From positions 1 to 26,842 of the forward strand of contig JAEZOA010000179.1 in NCBI GenBank assembly GCA_023441625.1: a stretch of 26,842 nt of DNA, read 5' to 3'. The notes below the pieces were generated by a model. It did not search any database and was not told the origin of the DNA. It saw only the letters and a program-made list of their open reading frames with translations. The translations under genes and the position numbers were made by a program. This DNA is from Bacillota bacterium. Its GTDB lineage: Bacteria > Bacillota > Clostridia > Acetivibrionales > DSM-1351. Shown here one piece after another: positions 25,120-26,842 of the stretch. Within the stretch, counting starts at the first letter, position 1; every line of letters starts with the position of its first letter.

Positions 25120-25278
25120 AGAAGACTTAGTTCAGATGAAGTTTGCTGAACTTAGTCGCACTTATCCAGGGTCATACTGCCGTTTATCACAAAAGTTTTT
25201 AAGTTGGGATTAGCGGCAGTAGACATCGGGTAAAGAAGACTTAGTTCAGATGAAGTTTTCTGAACTTGTTCAGATGAA
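25116..25278. repeat. 38-bp direct repeat flanking a stem-loop
   Basis: Two 38-bp copies (25116-25153 and 25230-25267) differ at one base; a partial third copy (GTTCAGATGAA) is at 25268-25278. Copy 1 begins on the stop codon of the large-subunit gene. Copy 1 plus the next 4 bases can fold: GACTTAGTTCAG (25124-25135) with CTGAACTTAGTC (25146-25157), one mismatch. Between the copies, ACTGCCG (25176-25182) pairs with CGGCAGT (25214-25220). The whole block fills most of the 189-base gap before the next subunit gene, in an operon otherwise tightly packed. Confidence 0.7.
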
Positions 25279-25308
25279 AGTAGATTTCTCTTTCGAGATG
25301 GAGGTAAA

Positions 25309-26109
25309 ATGTCTAATATAATTAAAAAGCTTATTAAACATCGTACAGTTACAATTGAATATCCAAAAAAAAGTATCAAGAATTCATATATTACAGGAGT
25401 ACCTGAATTTAATTTTAATAAATGTACTAGGTGTAAGCAATGCCTTAGTTCTTGTCCAACAGGGGCAATAGTTTTTGTTGACAATGATGAACAAAAAGAA
25501 AAGTCACCTGCAGTAAATATTGATGAATGTATTTTTTGTCGTTTCTGTGAGGAGGTATGTCCAAATGAAGCAATTTGCCTTTCTAATAAGTTTGAACTTG
25601 CTCAGAAAAGCAGAGGGGCATTAAGAGCAACTCCATTAATTATACAAGAAGATGAAGTTAAGGGCTTAGAATATGAGCTTCTTGGAAAACAGCTAAATGA
25701 AAAAATAAGTAAAATATATGGTAGAAGTTTAAGCATTAGAGAGGTTGATGCTGGCTCTTGTAATGGTTGTGATAGTGAAATAAATGCTTTAAATGGGCCA
25801 TACAATGATATAGAACGTTTTGGCATTCACTTTGTTGCATCGCCTAGACATGCTGATATGCTTATGATTACTGGCTGCGTAACGAGAAATATGGAAGAAG
25901 CGCTTATTAAAACCTATAACGCAACACCTTCACCAAAGCTGGTGATTGCTGTTGGTGCCTGTGCTTGTAGTGGTGGAATATTCAAAAACAGCTATGCTGG
26001 TAGAAATGGTGTGGATTCTGTTTTACCTGTAGATGTATATGTACCAGGATGTCCCCCTAGGCCACAAGCAATAATTTATGGTATACTTAAGGCTATAGGT
26101 AAGATGTAG
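25309..26109 (+). CDS. Fused 2x[4Fe-4S] ferredoxin / NuoB-like small subunit
   Basis: One 266-residue chain joins what are usually two subunits. The N-terminal part is HyfH/NuoI-like, with Cys39, 42, 45, 49 and Cys74, 77, 80, 84 forming two CxxCxxCxxxC motifs. The C-terminal part (about 140-266) is HyfI/NuoB-like, with CNGC (151-154), TGC (Cys190), ACACSGG (Cys218/220) and PGCPPRP (Cys248), the ligands of the proximal [4Fe-4S] cluster, all kept. It should pass electrons from a soluble donor through three clusters to the large subunit. GGAGG precedes the ATG by 6 bases. The junction (about 95-140) is charged and linker-like. Confidence 0.92.
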   Translation: MSNIIKKLIKHRTVTIEYPKKSIKNSYITGVPEFNFNKCTRCKQCLSSCPTGAIVFVDNDEQKEKSPAVNIDECIFCRFCEEVCPNEAICLSNKFELAQKSRGALRATPLIIQEDEVKGLEYELLGKQLNEKISKIYGRSLSIREVDAGSCNGCDSEINALNGPYNDIERFGIHFVASPRHADMLMITGCVTRNMEEALIKTYNATPSPKLVIAVGACACSGGIFKNSYAGRNGVDSVLPVDVYVPGCPPRPQAIIYGILKAIGKM

Positions 26110-26143
26110 TTTTTTCTAGCATTTTAGAGCTATGGAGGATATT

Positions 26144-26371
26144 ATGGAAGAACGGTGTGAAATATATGAAAGAGAATGTATTAATTGTGGTGAATGTGAT
26201 ATTTGCGATTTAGATCAAAATAAACATTGTGATAATTGTGGGCTTTGCATCGATGAATTTAATGATTATAGAAGTGTTACAATAGATGATTTTGTCGAGC
26301 AAAATGTAACAAAAGAGCAGATTGATAGGATTAATAAGAAGCTTAGTGAAATAGAGAATAATAAAACATAA
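26144..26371 (+). CDS. Small eight-Cys protein, putative Fe-S or metal binder
   Basis: A 75-residue acidic protein. Eight Cys lie in the first 35 residues: Cys5, 12, 15, 18, 21, 29, 32, 35, in the pattern C-x6-C-x2-C-x2-C-x2-C-x7-C-x2-C-x2-C. The rest is a Cys-free helical tail. The two CxxCxxC clusters suggest Fe-S or zinc binding, but it is not a standard ferredoxin (no CxxxCP). ATG at 26144 follows GGAGG by 5 bases; an ATG at 26132 in frame would overlap that site. It lies between the Ehr-like operon and a cysteine desulfurase gene, which fits a role with Fe-S or sulfur transfer. Function not known. Confidence 0.8.
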   Translation: MEERCEIYERECINCGECDICDLDQNKHCDNCGLCIDEFNDYRSVTIDDFVEQNVTKEQIDRINKKLSEIENNKT

Positions 26372-26490
26372 CAATAAGCAATGTTAAAGTTAAGTCAATC
26401 ATTATTTGGTGGACATATGCATATGATTGCAAGAAATATAAATATATATTTTTGAAGTTAAGTTTACTTTTGAGAGGCATGGTTATATTA

Positions 26491-26842
26491 ATGTATAAAG
26501 AGATTTATCTTGATAATAGTGCTACAACAAAGCCCTATGATGAAGTTGTTCAATATATATATGAGGTTAGCAAGGAATTTTATGGTAATCCCTCATCGTT
26601 ACATACCAAGGGGATTGAGGCAGAAAAACTTGTAAAGCATGCTAGAACTCTGATTGCAACAGCACTAAAGGTAGATGCAAAGGAGCTTTGTTTTACCTCT
26701 GGAGGTACTGAAGCTAATAATTTAGCTATACTTGGTTTTCTGAAGGCCAATCCAAGAGCAGGTAAACACATTATTACAAGTGAAATTGAGCATCCATCAG
26801 TATTAGAGGTGTATAAACAGCTCGCTTCAGAGGGTTATCGGG
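26491..26842 (+). CDS. Cysteine desulfurase (NifS/IscS type), 5' part
   Basis: The first 117 residues of a PLP-dependent class-V aminotransferase-fold enzyme that takes sulfur from cysteine; the gene runs off the window. Visible: YLDNSATTKP (6-15), FYGNPSSLH near 30-38, FTSGGTEANNLAI near 69-81, and the SEIEHPSVLE segment near 98-107 with the PLP-stacking His. The active Lys and Cys lie beyond the edge, so group I (IscS/NifS) versus II cannot be fully proved, but the motifs are of group I. The start is unsure: ATG 26491 fits family length, but GAGAGG is 13 bases away; ATG 26479 in frame is too close to it. Confidence 0.9.
   Translation, partial: MYKEIYLDNSATTKPYDEVVQYIYEVSKEFYGNPSSLHTKGIEAEKLVKHARTLIATALKVDAKELCFTSGGTEANNLAILGFLKANPRAGKHIITSEIEHPSVLEVYKQLASEGYR

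Noticed and set aside
25152..25484. Minus-strand reading frame over the repeat and the start of the ferredoxin fusion gene
   Set aside because: It is antisense to a clear Fe-S protein gene and to the repeat block, without a ribosome binding site or family match.
18169..26109. Classification of the operon as a true formate hydrogenlyase or H2-producing hydrogenase
   Set aside because: Both CxxC motifs of the large subunit are missing, and no formate dehydrogenase or hyp maturation gene is seen in the window.

Overview
The window is AT-rich DNA from a low-GC, endospore-forming member of the Firmicutes, most likely a clostridium (Clostridia, possibly the cellulolytic cluster III/Ruminiclostridium type). 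The clues are dipicolinate synthase genes (dpaA/dpaB), the tepA-ylzJ pair, the miaB-YmcA/YlbF-mutS-mutL-miaA-hfq order, a divergent lexA/yneA-type SOS pair, GAAC-N4-GTTC operators, strong GGAGG ribosome binding sites, and frequent TTG/GTG starts. The genus assignment is inference; no rRNA gene is present.

Layout. Positions 1-7350 hold rpsO, pnp, an M16 zinc peptidase, dpaA-dpaB, a ClpP-fold TepA-like protein and a YlzJ-like protein, with hairpin terminators after rpsO, the M16 gene, dpaB and ylzJ. A PaaI-type thioesterase gene points the other way (7356-7781). Positions 8109-16514 are a housekeeping cluster for tRNA modification and mismatch repair: miaB, a YlbF/YmcA-family gene with a four-Cys tail, mutS, mutL (with the endonuclease motif), miaA and hfq. 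The hfq-lexA gap (16515-16823) is unusually rich in structure. lexA (minus) and a LysM/membrane protein resembling the SOS division inhibitor YneA (plus) diverge from a control region with three LexA-type boxes.

Positions 18169-26109 form one operon for a membrane complex of the hydrogenase-4/formate hydrogenlyase/complex I superfamily: HyfB, HyfC, HyfE, HyfF, a HyfG-like large subunit (NuoC and NuoD domains fused), and a fusion of a 2x[4Fe-4S] ferredoxin (HyfH) with the NuoB-like small subunit (HyfI). Both CxxC motifs that hold the NiFe site in hydrogenases are gone from the large subunit, while the small-subunit cluster ligands and the Glu/Lys residues of the antiporter-like subunits remain. 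This looks like an energy-converting-hydrogenase-related (Ehr-type) complex whose substrate is unknown, rather than a hydrogenase. A 75-residue eight-Cys protein and the start of a NifS/IscS-type cysteine desulfurase follow and run to the window edge.

Several intergenic regions carry compact structured elements not explained by the genes: a long hairpin in the pnp leader, a palindromic element between mutS and mutL, a three-way-junction-like element plus two long hairpins after hfq, and a 38-bp direct repeat flanking a stem-loop inside the hydrogenase-like operon. These are the best candidates for undescribed repeats or RNAs. No CRISPR array, tRNA, rRNA or intact insertion sequence was seen.
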